A stretch of DNA of 64,000 nt from Cryptosporangium aurantiacum (GTDB lineage Bacteria > Actinomycetota > Actinomycetes > Mycobacteriales > Cryptosporangiaceae). Each line of letters starts with the position of its first letter. Within the stretch, counting starts at the first letter, position 1. This document shows, piece after piece, positions 42,241 through 52,154 of the stretch. The notes under the pieces are model-generated. The model was not told the origin of the DNA and did not search any database. It saw only the letters and a program-made list of their open reading frames with translations. Both the position numbers and the translations under genes were made by a program. The stretch is taken from contig NZ_FRCS01000026.1 of the NCBI RefSeq assembly GCF_900143005.1, positions 16,796 to 80,795 on the forward strand, in the 5' to 3' direction.

Positions 42241-42981
42241 TCACTCCCAGCGGAACCAACGCGCGGCGATCGCCATCATGATGGCCGCCCACACGCTGAG
42301 GACGACGAAGTGCTTCAGGTCGGGCCAGTCGCCCGCCGCGGCCTGGCTCAGCGCCTGCGCCGCGGCGCCGAACGGGGTGAGCTCCAGCGTTCCTCGCAGC
42401 CCCTCCGGTAGCGCGTGCAGCGGTACGTAGATGCCTGCCGTGAACATCGCCGGGAAGAACGTCGCGAGCCCGATGGCGGTCGCCGCCTTCAACGTCCGCG
42501 CCATGGCCGTGATGACCGAACCGATCGCCAGCCCGGCCACCGCGGTGGTGAGCAGGGTGACGACGTAGGCGAGCGGCTGCTTCGGCAATGCGACGTCGTA
42601 GAGCAGGAAGCCGACCGCCACGCAGAGGATCGCGGACACGATTGCGGCCGACGCGTTCAGGGCGATCTGGGCAATCAGCAGGTGCGCGGGACGGGCAGGC
42701 GTGGTGCGCATCCGTCGCAGGATGCCTCGCTCGCGGTAGTTGACGATCGCCGCCGGCATGCTTTGCAGGCTCGCCGTGATCAGAGCGACCAGCACGACGC
42801 TCGGTACGTAGAAGTCGATGATCCGGTACCCGCCGAGGTCGGAGCTGGCTTGCCGGTACTGGGGGATCAGACCGAAGCCGACGAGCAGCAGCGACGGGAA
42901 GACAAGAATCCAGAACAGCGTGCCCGGCTCGCGGGTGAACAGCTTGGTCTCGGTGCTCAGCACAGCTGTAGCGGCGGACAT
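42241..42981 (-). CDS. ABC-2 type permease (DrrB-like)
   Basis: A 246-residue membrane subunit: TKLFTREPGTLFWILVFPSL, the conserved loop LRRMRTTPARPAHLLIAQIA, then six hydrophobic segments and the C-terminal MFTAGIYVPLHALPEGLRGT with LTPFGAAAQALSQAA. This is a standard ABC-2 exporter pattern. It starts one base after the stop of the ATPase gene, so the two form an operon. The substrate is unknown; drug or lipid export is likely. Confidence 0.9.
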   Translation of the reverse strand: MSAATAVLSTETKLFTREPGTLFWILVFPSLLLVGFGLIPQYRQASSDLGGYRIIDFYVPSVVLVALITASLQSMPAAIVNYRERGILRRMRTTPARPAHLLIAQIALNASAAIVSAILCVAVGFLLYDVALPKQPLAYVVTLLTTAVAGLAIGSVITAMARTLKAATAIGLATFFPAMFTAGIYVPLHALPEGLRGTLELTPFGAAAQALSQAAAGDWPDLKHFVVLSVWAAIMMAIAARWFRWE

Positions 42982-42982
42982 G

Positions 42983-43906
42983 TCACGATCCTCCGTGCGT
43001 CGCGTCGTCGGCTTTGCCGGTGATGTTGAGGAATGCGTCGTCCAGCGTGGCGTCGACGATGCGGAGTTCCGTCGCGCGGATGCGTTTGCGAGCGATCAGC
43101 GAGTTCACCGCCTCGACGGTGGCGTCATTGCCGTTGATGACGACCCGCGCGCCCTCGGTGCTCACCAAGGACGCACCGGGCAGATCGCGAAGCTCGTTGT
43201 CCGCCACCGGTTCCTGGGGACGGAACGAGATGACGATCGGGCTCTCCGAGCGGCTGATCAGGCCGGCCGGGGTGTCCAACGCCACGATCTTGCCGCGGTC
43301 GAAGACGGCGAGGCGGTCACAGAGGTGCTCCGCCTCCTCCATGAAGTGGGTGACCAGCAGCACCGTGGTGCCGGCGTTGCGGATGTCCTCGACGAGCTTC
43401 CAGGTCTCCCGCCGGGCACGGGGGTCCAGCGCGGTGGTCAGCTCGTCGAAGACCACGATCTTCGGCGACCCGACCAGGCTCAGAGCGACGAACAGCCGCT
43501 GCTTCTGGCCGCCGGAGAGCTTGCCGAACCGCTGCTCGAGCAGCTCACCGAGGCCCATCCGGTCGACCAGGCTTCGCCAGTCGATCGGGTTCGGGTAGAG
43601 CGCGCTGTAGAGCCGCAGCGCCTCACGGACCGTGAGCTTGGCCTGCAGCTCGCTCTCCTGGAGCTGCACGCCGAGAATCCGGGTGACGTCGTCGTGCTGC
43701 CGGATCGGATCGAGCCCGGCCACCCGGATCATCCCCGCCTCCGGCACGCGCAGTCCCTCGATGCACTCCACCGCGGTGGTCTTGCCTGCGCCGTTGGGAC
43801 CAAGGATTCCGAAGATCTCGCCTTCCTCCACAGTGAATGACACGTCGTCGACCACTGTCTTGGAGCCGTAGACCTTGCGTAAGCCTTGCACTTTGATGAT
43901 CGGCAT
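42983..43906 (-). CDS. ABC-2 type ATP-binding protein (DrrA-like)
   Basis: A 307-residue ATPase. The Walker A motif is GPNGAGKTT in FGILGPNGAGKTTAVECIEG, the signature LSGGQKQRLFVALSL, Walker B KIVVFDELTTALDP and the H-loop VLLVTHFMEEAEH. Walker B reads FDELTTALD rather than the usual DEPTxGLD, a common variant. A C-terminal regulatory region lies at 220-305. It is the first gene of the pair, and an 18-bp palindrome lies 74 bases upstream. Confidence 0.92.
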   Translation of the reverse strand: MPIIKVQGLRKVYGSKTVVDDVSFTVEEGEIFGILGPNGAGKTTAVECIEGLRVPEAGMIRVAGLDPIRQHDDVTRILGVQLQESELQAKLTVREALRLYSALYPNPIDWRSLVDRMGLGELLEQRFGKLSGGQKQRLFVALSLVGSPKIVVFDELTTALDPRARRETWKLVEDIRNAGTTVLLVTHFMEEAEHLCDRLAVFDRGKIVALDTPAGLISRSESPIVISFRPQEPVADNELRDLPGASLVSTEGARVVINGNDATVEAVNSLIARKRIRATELRIVDATLDDAFLNITGKADDATHGGS

Positions 43907-43979
43907 GGCTTAGGCCTGCCCTCCTCTGCTACCGGCTGCGGCGACGCATTCAGCATCTCGGCAGGGAGGAGCCGTGCGT

Positions 43980-43997
43980 ATCTGCCGATCGGCAGAT
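43980..43997. promoter_or_regulatory. Perfect 18-bp palindrome upstream of DrrAB-like genes
   Basis: ATCTGCCGATCGGCAGAT is self-complementary over 18 bases and lies 74 bases before the ATPase ATG. It has TetR-operator size and GC-AT balance, but no TetR gene is adjacent, so the repressor must be encoded elsewhere. Confidence 0.6.
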
Positions 43998-44114
43998 GCG
44001 CGGGACACTCGCCTCTGCTTGTGCGGGTCGAGTGATGTCGCTAGCCGCGCGTCGCGGTGATCCTGTGAGTGCCGCCGCGGACGTCCAGCCGGGCGGGGCC
44101 GGGACCGATGATCG

Positions 44115-46307
44115 CTAGGGGAGCGTCAGTGAGCACAACGAATCGCCAGCCGTCGTGATCGGGTCGCAGTGCAGGTACAGGGCGGTACCGTCGGTCAGCA
44201 TCCCACCGGCGAGCTTCACGCCGTCGTCCTCGCCGACGGTCCGAACCACCGCGCCGGTGGCCGGTCGGAGCGACACCACCCCATCGGTGCGCGCGAAGTG
44301 GAACAGGTCGCCGGCGTAGACCGGCTGCTCGTTCTGGTAGGCCTCGACCTCCCGATGCCACAGCGTCCGTCCGTCGTCGAGCGAGATTCCGGTCAACAAC
44401 CCTCCCGACTCGGCCTCTCCCGACCAGGAGCGGACGCAGGCGACCTGTCCGCCGACCACCAGGTATCCGGAACCGACCGAAGACTTCCAGAGGGTGGCGC
44501 CGTCCTTCGCGTTCACCGCGACCAGCTTGTCGGCCACACCGGGCAGGTAGATCCGGTCGCCGACGACCATCGGGGCGCCCGCCACGCCGCCCAGGACTTG
44601 CGCCCACACCTCGCTCCCGGTTCGGCCGTCGAGCGCGAACAGCTGGCCGGCCCCGCCCGCCACGTAGACCCGCCCGCCGGCCGCGATCGGCATACCGGCC
44701 GGCGTAGTGGGGGCGTCGCCGAGCCGGACCCGCCATCGGAGGACGCCTGCCGCGGCGTCGATGCCGTAGACGTATCCCTCGTCGTCGGCCGCGTACACCC
44801 AGCTCCCGGCCATCGAGACCCCCTGAGCGTCCGACGAAGCGAGCGGAGTACGCCAGGCGGGCGTACCGGTGCGGGGGTCGAGTCCGTAGACGGCAGCGTC
44901 GCCGCCTTCCTCGTGACCGGCCAGGACGATGCGGCCCGCCACGAAAGGGGGAGCAGGCGGGTACGTCCCCAGCGGAGCGATCGGCTGCTCCCAGCGCCGC
45001 GCGCCGGTGGCCAGCTCGAACCCGGTGATGACCGGATCCGAGCCGCCGGCGTAGGCGATCCCGACGCCGCCCGCGGCGGTCACCACCGAGCCGGTGCTCA
45101 CGGGGGCACCGCCTGACCAGCGTCGACGTCCGGTCGCCGGATCGATGCCCTGCAGCTGATCGTTGTCGGTCGGGGCGAGCAGGAGCCCGCCGGCCAGCCA
45201 CGGCCCCGGCCAACTCGGTCCGACGTCGGATTCGATCCGCCATCGCACCGGCCCGGACGAGCGACCCGCCCACCAGATGCCAAAGGTCGCGCCGCCGGCG
45301 GCGAGCACGACCGCGCCGAGCCCACCGGCCACGAGCGCACGCCGGGACAGCCGCCGGGACCGCTGTCCGGTCTCCACGAGCGTCGGGGAAGCGGGCACCG
45401 GCACGCGCCAGGGCGCCGCCGTCAACCCGGGCAGCATCGCAACGGCCCGGCCGATCTCGTCCGCGATCGGCGTCGGCAGCCACCGGGTGTCGTCGAGCGT
45501 CGGCGCGTCCACCGACCAGGCGGCCAGGAGGTCGGCCGGGACCGGACGGCGGTCGGGCGCCTTGTCGAGGCAAGCGGCCAGCCGAGCGCGAAGATCGGCG
45601 TCGACGACGCCATCCAGGCACGGTTCCTCGGTGACGGTCCGCAACAGCAGCTCGTGACTGTTGCCGCCGCCGAACGGCCCGACTCCGGTCAGCGTGTACA
45701 CCAGGAGCGCACCGAGGGCGAAGACGTCGACCGCGGGCCCGGTGTCGGCACCGGTGATCTGCTCGGGGGCCAGGTAGCCGGGGGTGCCGATGATGACGCC
45801 GGTGCCGGTCAGCGTCGAGAAGTCGGCCGCGCGGGCGATGCCGAAGTCGATCACCCGTGGGCCTACCGCGGTGAGCAGGACGTTCGGGGGCTTCAGGTCA
45901 CGGTGGACCACGCCGGCCCGGTGAATCGCGTCGAGCGCTTCGGCGAGCGCGGCACCAAGCGCCCGCGCGGCGGGGACCGGCAGCGGGCCGTGCGTGGCCA
46001 CCGCGTCGGTGAGCGAGAGAGCGGGCAGGTACGCCGTGGCCAGCCAGGGCACCGAGGCCTCGGCGTCGGCATCGACGAGCGGCGCGGTGAACACTCCGTC
46101 GACCCGGCGCGCCGCCGCGACCTCCCGCCCGAACCGGGCGCGGAACCCCTCGTCGGCTGCCAGATTCTCGTGGATCACCTTGACCGCGACCGGCCGACCA
46201 CCGCGGGAGCGCGCGAGGTAGACCTGGCCCATCCCGCCCGCGCCCAAGCGCGCGAGCAGTTGGTGGGGACCGATCCGGTCCGGGTCGTCGGGGAGAAGCG
46301 GCTCCAC
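44115..46307 (-). CDS. Transmembrane Ser/Thr kinase with PQQ propeller (second of pair)
   Basis: A 730-residue PknD-like protein from GTG 46307 (VEPLLPDDPDRIG); a start at 46337 would overlap the preceding gene more. The kinase domain (about 10-265) has LGAGGMGQVYLA, AVKVIH with the catalytic Lys, HRDLKPPNVLL, DFGIA and GTPGYLAPEQ. A juxtamembrane region leads to one helix near 330 (ALVAGGLGAVVLAAGGATFG). The extracytoplasmic part carries about seven PQQ/YWTD-like beta repeats (for example RWSGGAPVSTG, VAGRIVLAGHEEGGDAAVYG, AGGRVYVAGGAGQLFALDGR). It senses an external ligand through the propeller; the substrates are unknown. Confidence 0.92.
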   Translation of the reverse strand: MEPLLPDDPDRIGPHQLLARLGAGGMGQVYLARSRGGRPVAVKVIHENLAADEGFRARFGREVAAARRVDGVFTAPLVDADAEASVPWLATAYLPALSLTDAVATHGPLPVPAARALGAALAEALDAIHRAGVVHRDLKPPNVLLTAVGPRVIDFGIARAADFSTLTGTGVIIGTPGYLAPEQITGADTGPAVDVFALGALLVYTLTGVGPFGGGNSHELLLRTVTEEPCLDGVVDADLRARLAACLDKAPDRRPVPADLLAAWSVDAPTLDDTRWLPTPIADEIGRAVAMLPGLTAAPWRVPVPASPTLVETGQRSRRLSRRALVAGGLGAVVLAAGGATFGIWWAGRSSGPVRWRIESDVGPSWPGPWLAGGLLLAPTDNDQLQGIDPATGRRRWSGGAPVSTGSVVTAAGGVGIAYAGGSDPVITGFELATGARRWEQPIAPLGTYPPAPPFVAGRIVLAGHEEGGDAAVYGLDPRTGTPAWRTPLASSDAQGVSMAGSWVYAADDEGYVYGIDAAAGVLRWRVRLGDAPTTPAGMPIAAGGRVYVAGGAGQLFALDGRTGSEVWAQVLGGVAGAPMVVGDRIYLPGVADKLVAVNAKDGATLWKSSVGSGYLVVGGQVACVRSWSGEAESGGLLTGISLDDGRTLWHREVEAYQNEQPVYAGDLFHFARTDGVVSLRPATGAVVRTVGEDDGVKLAGGMLTDGTALYLHCDPITTAGDSLCSLTLP

Positions 46308-46311
46308 GGGC

Positions 46312-48393
46312 TCACCCCGGCGCCGGTGAGCTGCCACCGGCGAGGTCGAGTGCGTAGAAGTCCCCGTCGGTGTCGCCCAGGTACACGGTGTCGGTGGTGA
46401 CCGCGGGACGTGCCATGTCGTTGACGTAGCCGTCGACGTCGAACCTCCACTGCGGTTGCCCGGACGCTGCGGCCACCGCGTAGACGGAGTGATTGCCCGC
46501 GACGACGACGCTTCCGGCGGCGCCCTTCGGCGGATTCGACGCTCCGGCCGCGAACGTCCACCCGGCCGCCCTGCGCGCCAGGTCGACCATGATCAGGTTG
46601 CCGTGCTCGTCGCACACGAAGACCCGGGCGCCGTCGGGATCGGCCCACGGCTGCGTGCGCAGGCCGTCCGGGCTCGCGGGCGTCGTCCACAGGATGGCGC
46701 CGGTACGGAGATCGATCGCGTGCACGGCGCCCTGCTGGTCGCCGCAGAAGACGGTGCGGTCGACCGACACCGCGGGGGTCGGCTCGGCCAGCGGGCGGCG
46801 CCAGCGCGTCGCTCCGCCGGCGGCGTCGAGCGCGTGCAGGGCATCCGTTCCGGCGACCAGGACGGTGCCGCCGGTGACGTGAATCGTCGCTTTTCGCGTG
46901 GTGAGCGTGCGGGTCCAGTGCGGAGACCCGGTTCCCGCGTCGACCGCCACGACGTCGCCGGTGCGGCCTTCGCCCTCACTGTCCTGGCCGGTCGCGAGTC
47001 CGATCACGTACACCACACCTTCGACGACGACCGGCGCGGACGGCGCGATACCGCCCACCCGTCGCCGCCAGCGCCGAGCGCCGGAGGCCGGGTCCACCGC
47101 GTAGAGGTAGCCGTCCGCGTTGCTGGCGTAGATCGCGTGGTCGCCCACCAGCGTCACACCGCGGAACTCGCCGTCGCCCGGCGTCGTCCATCGTCGCTTG
47201 CCGGTGCGGGCGTCGAGTGCGTGGAGGAGTTGCGGCGTACCGACGTACACCCGGCCCGAGCCGGTCGCAGGACCGGAGGAGGTGTAGTCGCCGACCTTCG
47301 TCCGCCAGCGCTGCCGCCCGACCCGGGTCACGGCCGGGGTCGGGCTCGGTGTGCTCGCCGGCGCCACGGACGTCGCCGGGGCCGCCGTCGGTTCGGCCTC
47401 GTCGTCGGTGAGCAGCGTGGCGGCGGCGATCCCCCCGCCGACGACGACCGTGACTCCGCCGAGAGCGGCGCCGACTAGTACCCGTCGCCGGGTCAGGGGA
47501 GGCCGCTCCGCCGGCAGCTCGTGCAGAATCCGCGTGATGTCGGCGGCCACCGCATTCGGTAACCAGCTGGTGCCCGCCGGTTTGGCTGCCCCGTTCCGCG
47601 CGGCGAGCGCGTCGAGAACCGTCTCCGTCGTCGGGCGTGCCGCCGGATCCCGGAGCAGGCAGCGACCGAGGAGGTCGCGCAGCGACGGGTCGGGGACGTC
47701 GCCCAGCTGGGGTTCCTCGTTGGTCAGCCGGTAGAGCAGGACCGGAACCGCCGCCCGGCCGAACGGGTTCTCGCCGGTCGCCGCGTAGACCAGAACGGCG
47801 CCGAGGGCAAAGACGTCGGTCGCCGGATCGGCCACCCCGCGCAACTGCTCCGGAGCCATGAAACCGGGGGAGCCGATCACCGCACCCGCTTCGGTCAGGC
47901 GGGTCGCGCCGACCGGGTGCGCGATGCCGAAGTCGATCACCCGGGGGCCATCCGCTCCGAGCAGCACGTTGGCGGGCTTCAGGTCGCGGTGGACCACGCC
48001 GGCGCGATGGATCGCTGCCACTGCCTCCGCCAGCCCCGCGCCGAGCGTGAATACCGCGTCCACGTTCAACGGGCCGTGCTGGGCAACCGCGGCGTGCAAC
48101 GAAGGGCCTACGACGTACTCGGTGGCCAGCCACGGGTTCGTGGCGTCCGGATCCGCGTCGAGAATCGGCGCGGTGAACGCACCGCCGACCGCGCGCGCCG
48201 TCGTGACCTCGCGCCGGAAGCGGGCTCGGAACTCAGGGTCGGCCGCGAAGCGGGCGTGGATCACCTTCACCGCGACCCGTCGCCCCGCCGACGAGTACGC
48301 CAGGTACACGCGGCCCATCCCACCAGCGCCGAGCCGCGCAGCCACCCGGAAGGCGCCGATCCGAAGCGGATCGGTGGACTGCAGCGGTTCCAC
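46312..48393 (-). CDS. Transmembrane Ser/Thr kinase with PQQ propeller (first of pair)
   Basis: A 693-residue paralogue from GTG 48393 (VEPLQSTDPLRIGAFRV), preceded by GGGAG. The kinase domain has LGAGGMGRVYLAYSS, AVKVIH, HRDLKPANVLL, DFGIAHP and GSPGFMAPEQ. A helix near 330 (VLVGAALGGVTVVVGGGIAA) is followed by a Thr/Pro-rich stalk (APATSVAPASTPSPTPA) and a seven-bladed PQQ propeller (TSSGPATGSGRVYVGTPQLL, VEGVVYVIGL, DLRTGAILWTTPASPDG). Its TGA lies five bases before the second kinase start. The two kinases share architecture but differ in the sensors, consistent with duplication. Confidence 0.92.
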   Translation of the reverse strand: MEPLQSTDPLRIGAFRVAARLGAGGMGRVYLAYSSAGRRVAVKVIHARFAADPEFRARFRREVTTARAVGGAFTAPILDADPDATNPWLATEYVVGPSLHAAVAQHGPLNVDAVFTLGAGLAEAVAAIHRAGVVHRDLKPANVLLGADGPRVIDFGIAHPVGATRLTEAGAVIGSPGFMAPEQLRGVADPATDVFALGAVLVYAATGENPFGRAAVPVLLYRLTNEEPQLGDVPDPSLRDLLGRCLLRDPAARPTTETVLDALAARNGAAKPAGTSWLPNAVAADITRILHELPAERPPLTRRRVLVGAALGGVTVVVGGGIAAATLLTDDEAEPTAAPATSVAPASTPSPTPAVTRVGRQRWRTKVGDYTSSGPATGSGRVYVGTPQLLHALDARTGKRRWTTPGDGEFRGVTLVGDHAIYASNADGYLYAVDPASGARRWRRRVGGIAPSAPVVVEGVVYVIGLATGQDSEGEGRTGDVVAVDAGTGSPHWTRTLTTRKATIHVTGGTVLVAGTDALHALDAAGGATRWRRPLAEPTPAVSVDRTVFCGDQQGAVHAIDLRTGAILWTTPASPDGLRTQPWADPDGARVFVCDEHGNLIMVDLARRAAGWTFAAGASNPPKGAAGSVVVAGNHSVYAVAAASGQPQWRFDVDGYVNDMARPAVTTDTVYLGDTDGDFYALDLAGGSSPAPG

Positions 48394-48643
48394 CCGTACT
48401 CCCTGGCTGGTCAACGGTGGCGCGCGGAGCACAGCACAGGGGTGCCAGACGAAGCAACCGGCGCAGGCATTGGTGCGTCTGTCCAGGGTCGGCGGCGAGA
48501 ATCACATTGTCGGGACCGCTCGTGGCACGCTCCGCCACGAGCTGCGAGGCTGCTTCCAAGATGACTCCGCCTGCACCGGCGACGAGCCATCTCCGAACCC
48601 ACCGCGGTGATCCCGCGGGAGCGATCAGCCGGGAGAGGGACCC

Positions 48644-49963
<1,320 letters not shown>

Positions 49964-49991
49964 TCGTCGCCGGCGCCGACCTGCGTTCGCG

Positions 49992-51338
49992 TCAGCGCGG
50001 GGTGACGCGGTAGACGGCGCCTGCGAAGTCGTCGCTGACGTAGAGGGCACGGTCGGGGCCCTGGACGGCCATGACCGGCCGTCCCCAGCGGGAGCCGTCC
50101 GACTCCTGGAAACCGGTCAGCAGCGTCTGCTGCGGACCGAGGGTGCCGCCCCGCCACGCGAAGAACGACACCTCCGGCGGCCGGGGCGGGTGGCGGTTCC
50201 ACGAGCCGTGGACGCCGACCAGCGCCCCGGGCCCGTAGCCGTCGGGCAGGTCGGCGGTGAAGCTCAGCCCCAGCGGCGCGGAGTGCGCGCCCATGCCCTG
50301 CTCGACCGGAGGTAGCGCCGCGCAGTCGAGCTTCTCTCCGTCGGCGTTGGTCTCGACGTCCCGTACGAACGGCCGCTGCGTGTAGCTCAAGGGCGAGTCC
50401 TTCTCGCCCGGATGCAGGTCCGGATCAGGGTTGCAGTACGGCCAGCCGAGTTCGCGTCCCTGGGTGAGCAGCGCCAACGGTTCGAGCGGGTGGTCGTTGA
50501 CGTAGTCCTGCAGGACGTCGCCCTGGTCCGCGCCCTCGTGCGGGTAAGCGACGTTGTCCCGGTTGTTGACTGCGGTCCAGACGCCGCCGTCGGGGTCGAC
50601 GGCCAGCCCGGTGCCGTTGCGGACGCCACGGGCGAAGACCGCCGGTTCCCCGCCGCCCGGTGGCACCCGGAGAATCGCGGCTCGCTCCGGATCGGCGTCC
50701 CGGTCCTCGGCCGAGATGTTGCCGGTCGAGCCGATCGAGAAGTAGATCGCGCCGTCCTTGCCGACCGTGACGCTCTTCAGCGCGTGGGCGTAGGCGCCGC
50801 GCAGATCACGGCTCTTCGCGTCGGGCAGCCCATCGGCGACCACCCGCTGACCAGACAGCGCTCCGGCCCGGTAGGTGTAGGCGTTGATCTGGTTGCTCTC
50901 GGCGACGTAGAGCGTCGAGCCGCTGAACGCCAGGCCGTGCGGCTGGTTCAACCCGCTGACCAGCGTGCGCTGGGTCGGCGCCGCGTCGCCCGCACCCGGG
51001 ACTAGCTCGACGATGTCGCCGGACTTGGGCCGGGACACCAGCAGACGGCGGTCCGGAGTCCAGGCCAGCAACCGGGCGTTCGGCACCCGAGCCCAGACCG
51101 TGACTGTCCAGCCGGGTGGAGCCTGCAGTTGGCGGGCCTGGTCGAACGGCGCCTCGTCGGTGCCGGCGAGCGGGCGCAGGGTCGTCGCGGCCAGCGCCGG
51201 TACGTCCGCGAGCGCGGACGACGTCGGCGGCACGGTCTTTCTCGGCGGGGAGTCCGTGGCCTCCCCGCCCGTGGCGGAACAGGCGGCCACCGCCACCACC
51301 AAACCGCCCGCCAGGACCGCACGCGCAAGGGTCTTCAC
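49992..51338 (-). CDS. PQQ-dependent sugar dehydrogenase-like lipoprotein
   Basis: A 448-residue lipoprotein (GTG 51338; lipobox VVAVAAC). The Thr/Pro-rich linker is followed by a six-bladed glucose/sorbosone dehydrogenase fold: LQAPPGWTVTVWARVPNARL, LNQPHGLAFSGSTLYVAESN, SVTVGKDGAIYFSIGSTGN, NGTGLAVDPDGGVWTAVNNRD, GSWNRHPPRPPEVSFFAW and GRPVMAVQGPDRALYVSDDF. This is the pattern of soluble PQQ sugar dehydrogenase/YliI proteins, although many actinomycete members may not bind PQQ. Convergent with gltA. Confidence 0.87.
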   Translation of the reverse strand: MKTLARAVLAGGLVVAVAACSATGGEATDSPPRKTVPPTSSALADVPALAATTLRPLAGTDEAPFDQARQLQAPPGWTVTVWARVPNARLLAWTPDRRLLVSRPKSGDIVELVPGAGDAAPTQRTLVSGLNQPHGLAFSGSTLYVAESNQINAYTYRAGALSGQRVVADGLPDAKSRDLRGAYAHALKSVTVGKDGAIYFSIGSTGNISAEDRDADPERAAILRVPPGGGEPAVFARGVRNGTGLAVDPDGGVWTAVNNRDNVAYPHEGADQGDVLQDYVNDHPLEPLALLTQGRELGWPYCNPDPDLHPGEKDSPLSYTQRPFVRDVETNADGEKLDCAALPPVEQGMGAHSAPLGLSFTADLPDGYGPGALVGVHGSWNRHPPRPPEVSFFAWRGGTLGPQQTLLTGFQESDGSRWGRPVMAVQGPDRALYVSDDFAGAVYRVTPR

Positions 51339-51418
51339 CGGAGCATGTCTAGCCGATGCCCGGCAAGTCCGCACCGGCACCCGCGTCTACGCCCGTCGGC
51401 TCGGGGGCGTCGGGTGGA

Positions 51419-51475
51419 GGTCACCACCAGCAGTTGTCCTGTGGCGTGTACCGGGTCTCCAACTGCGGCGACCGC
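51419..51475 (-). pseudogene. Aldo/keto reductase C-terminal fragment
   Basis: The minus strand encodes LETRYTPQDNCWW and a stop, the same tail as the intact reductase at 20603-21571 (YTPQDNYWW). Flanking DNA beyond the stop is also alike: TCACCACCAG and GTCGG...GGGGG recur on both sides. The rest of the gene is missing. This is a relic of a duplicate or a displaced end. Confidence 0.7.
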
Positions 51476-51518
51476 AGAAGGCTCAATCGCCGCTCCACCA
51501 CAGGCGTGCGGATGAGCA

Positions 51519-52019
51519 TCAGCTCTGGCGCAGGTGACGTTCGGCGAAGTCGTCGTCGTGGGTGAGCTCTACGGCGAGGGTCTGGGTGAGCCGGTCGATG
51601 GTGGACGCGAGGTTGCTCAGTTCCTGCGGTGACCAGTCGCGGAAGGTTTGACGCAGGGTCTCGACGCGGGCCCGGCGCACGGCCTCGACCCGGGTGCGGC
51701 CGGCGTCGGTGATGGTGATGTGCACGGTGCGGTGCTCGTCGGGATGGCGGTCGCGGCGGACGAGTCCGGCGTCGGCAAGCAGGGCGACTCGGCGGGTGGC
51801 GGTGGACGGCGTGATGTCGAACTGTTCGGCGATCTCGCCCATGGTGAGCGGGGTGCCGTCGGTCAGGCGGGACAGGAGCAGGAAGGCCGTGCGGTCGAGC
51901 ATCGGCCCGCCGCCGGCCTCACCGCGGTGGAAGCGGTGGAACTCGCCGAGCCGGATGAGCCAGGCGATGGACTCCTGAATGCGGGCGAGCTCGGAGTCGA
52001 CCGACGGCGAGGTTCCCAT
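51519..52019 (-). CDS. MarR-family regulator of the monooxygenase operon
   Basis: A 166-residue winged-helix protein: LDRTAFLLLSRLTDGTPLTM, GEIAEQFDITPSTATRRVAL, LADAGLVRRDRHPDEHRTVH and ITITDAGRTRVEAV. The DERT-like beta hairpin is replaced by DEHRTVHI, within family range. It is divergent from the four-gene flavin operon, with the operator site in the shared gap, so it is the likely local repressor and responds to a substrate or product. Confidence 0.92.
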   Translation of the reverse strand: MGTSPSVDSELARIQESIAWLIRLGEFHRFHRGEAGGGPMLDRTAFLLLSRLTDGTPLTMGEIAEQFDITPSTATRRVALLADAGLVRRDRHPDEHRTVHITITDAGRTRVEAVRRARVETLRQTFRDWSPQELSNLASTIDRLTQTLAVELTHDDDFAERHLRQS

Positions 52020-52088
52020 GCCCTCATCGTGCCCGAATGACTCGGACGCCGATCCGGGTCGCCCGAGCCGCTTACCCCAGTAACCCTA

Positions 52089-52123
52089 TTGAGTTCATAG
52101 AAAATGCTGGTAGATTCATTTTC
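52089..52123. promoter_or_regulatory. Promoter and MarR operator candidate for flavin operon
   Basis: TTGAGT (52089-52094), N16, TAGATT (52111-52116) is a good -35/-10 for the plus-strand operon. GAAAATG (52100-52106) and CATTTTC (52117-52123) form a perfect 7-bp inverted repeat across the -10, in an AT-rich pocket. Confidence 0.55.
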
Positions 52124-52154
52124 ATCGTGCAAATGAGGCGTGGAGGGAAGTGGC

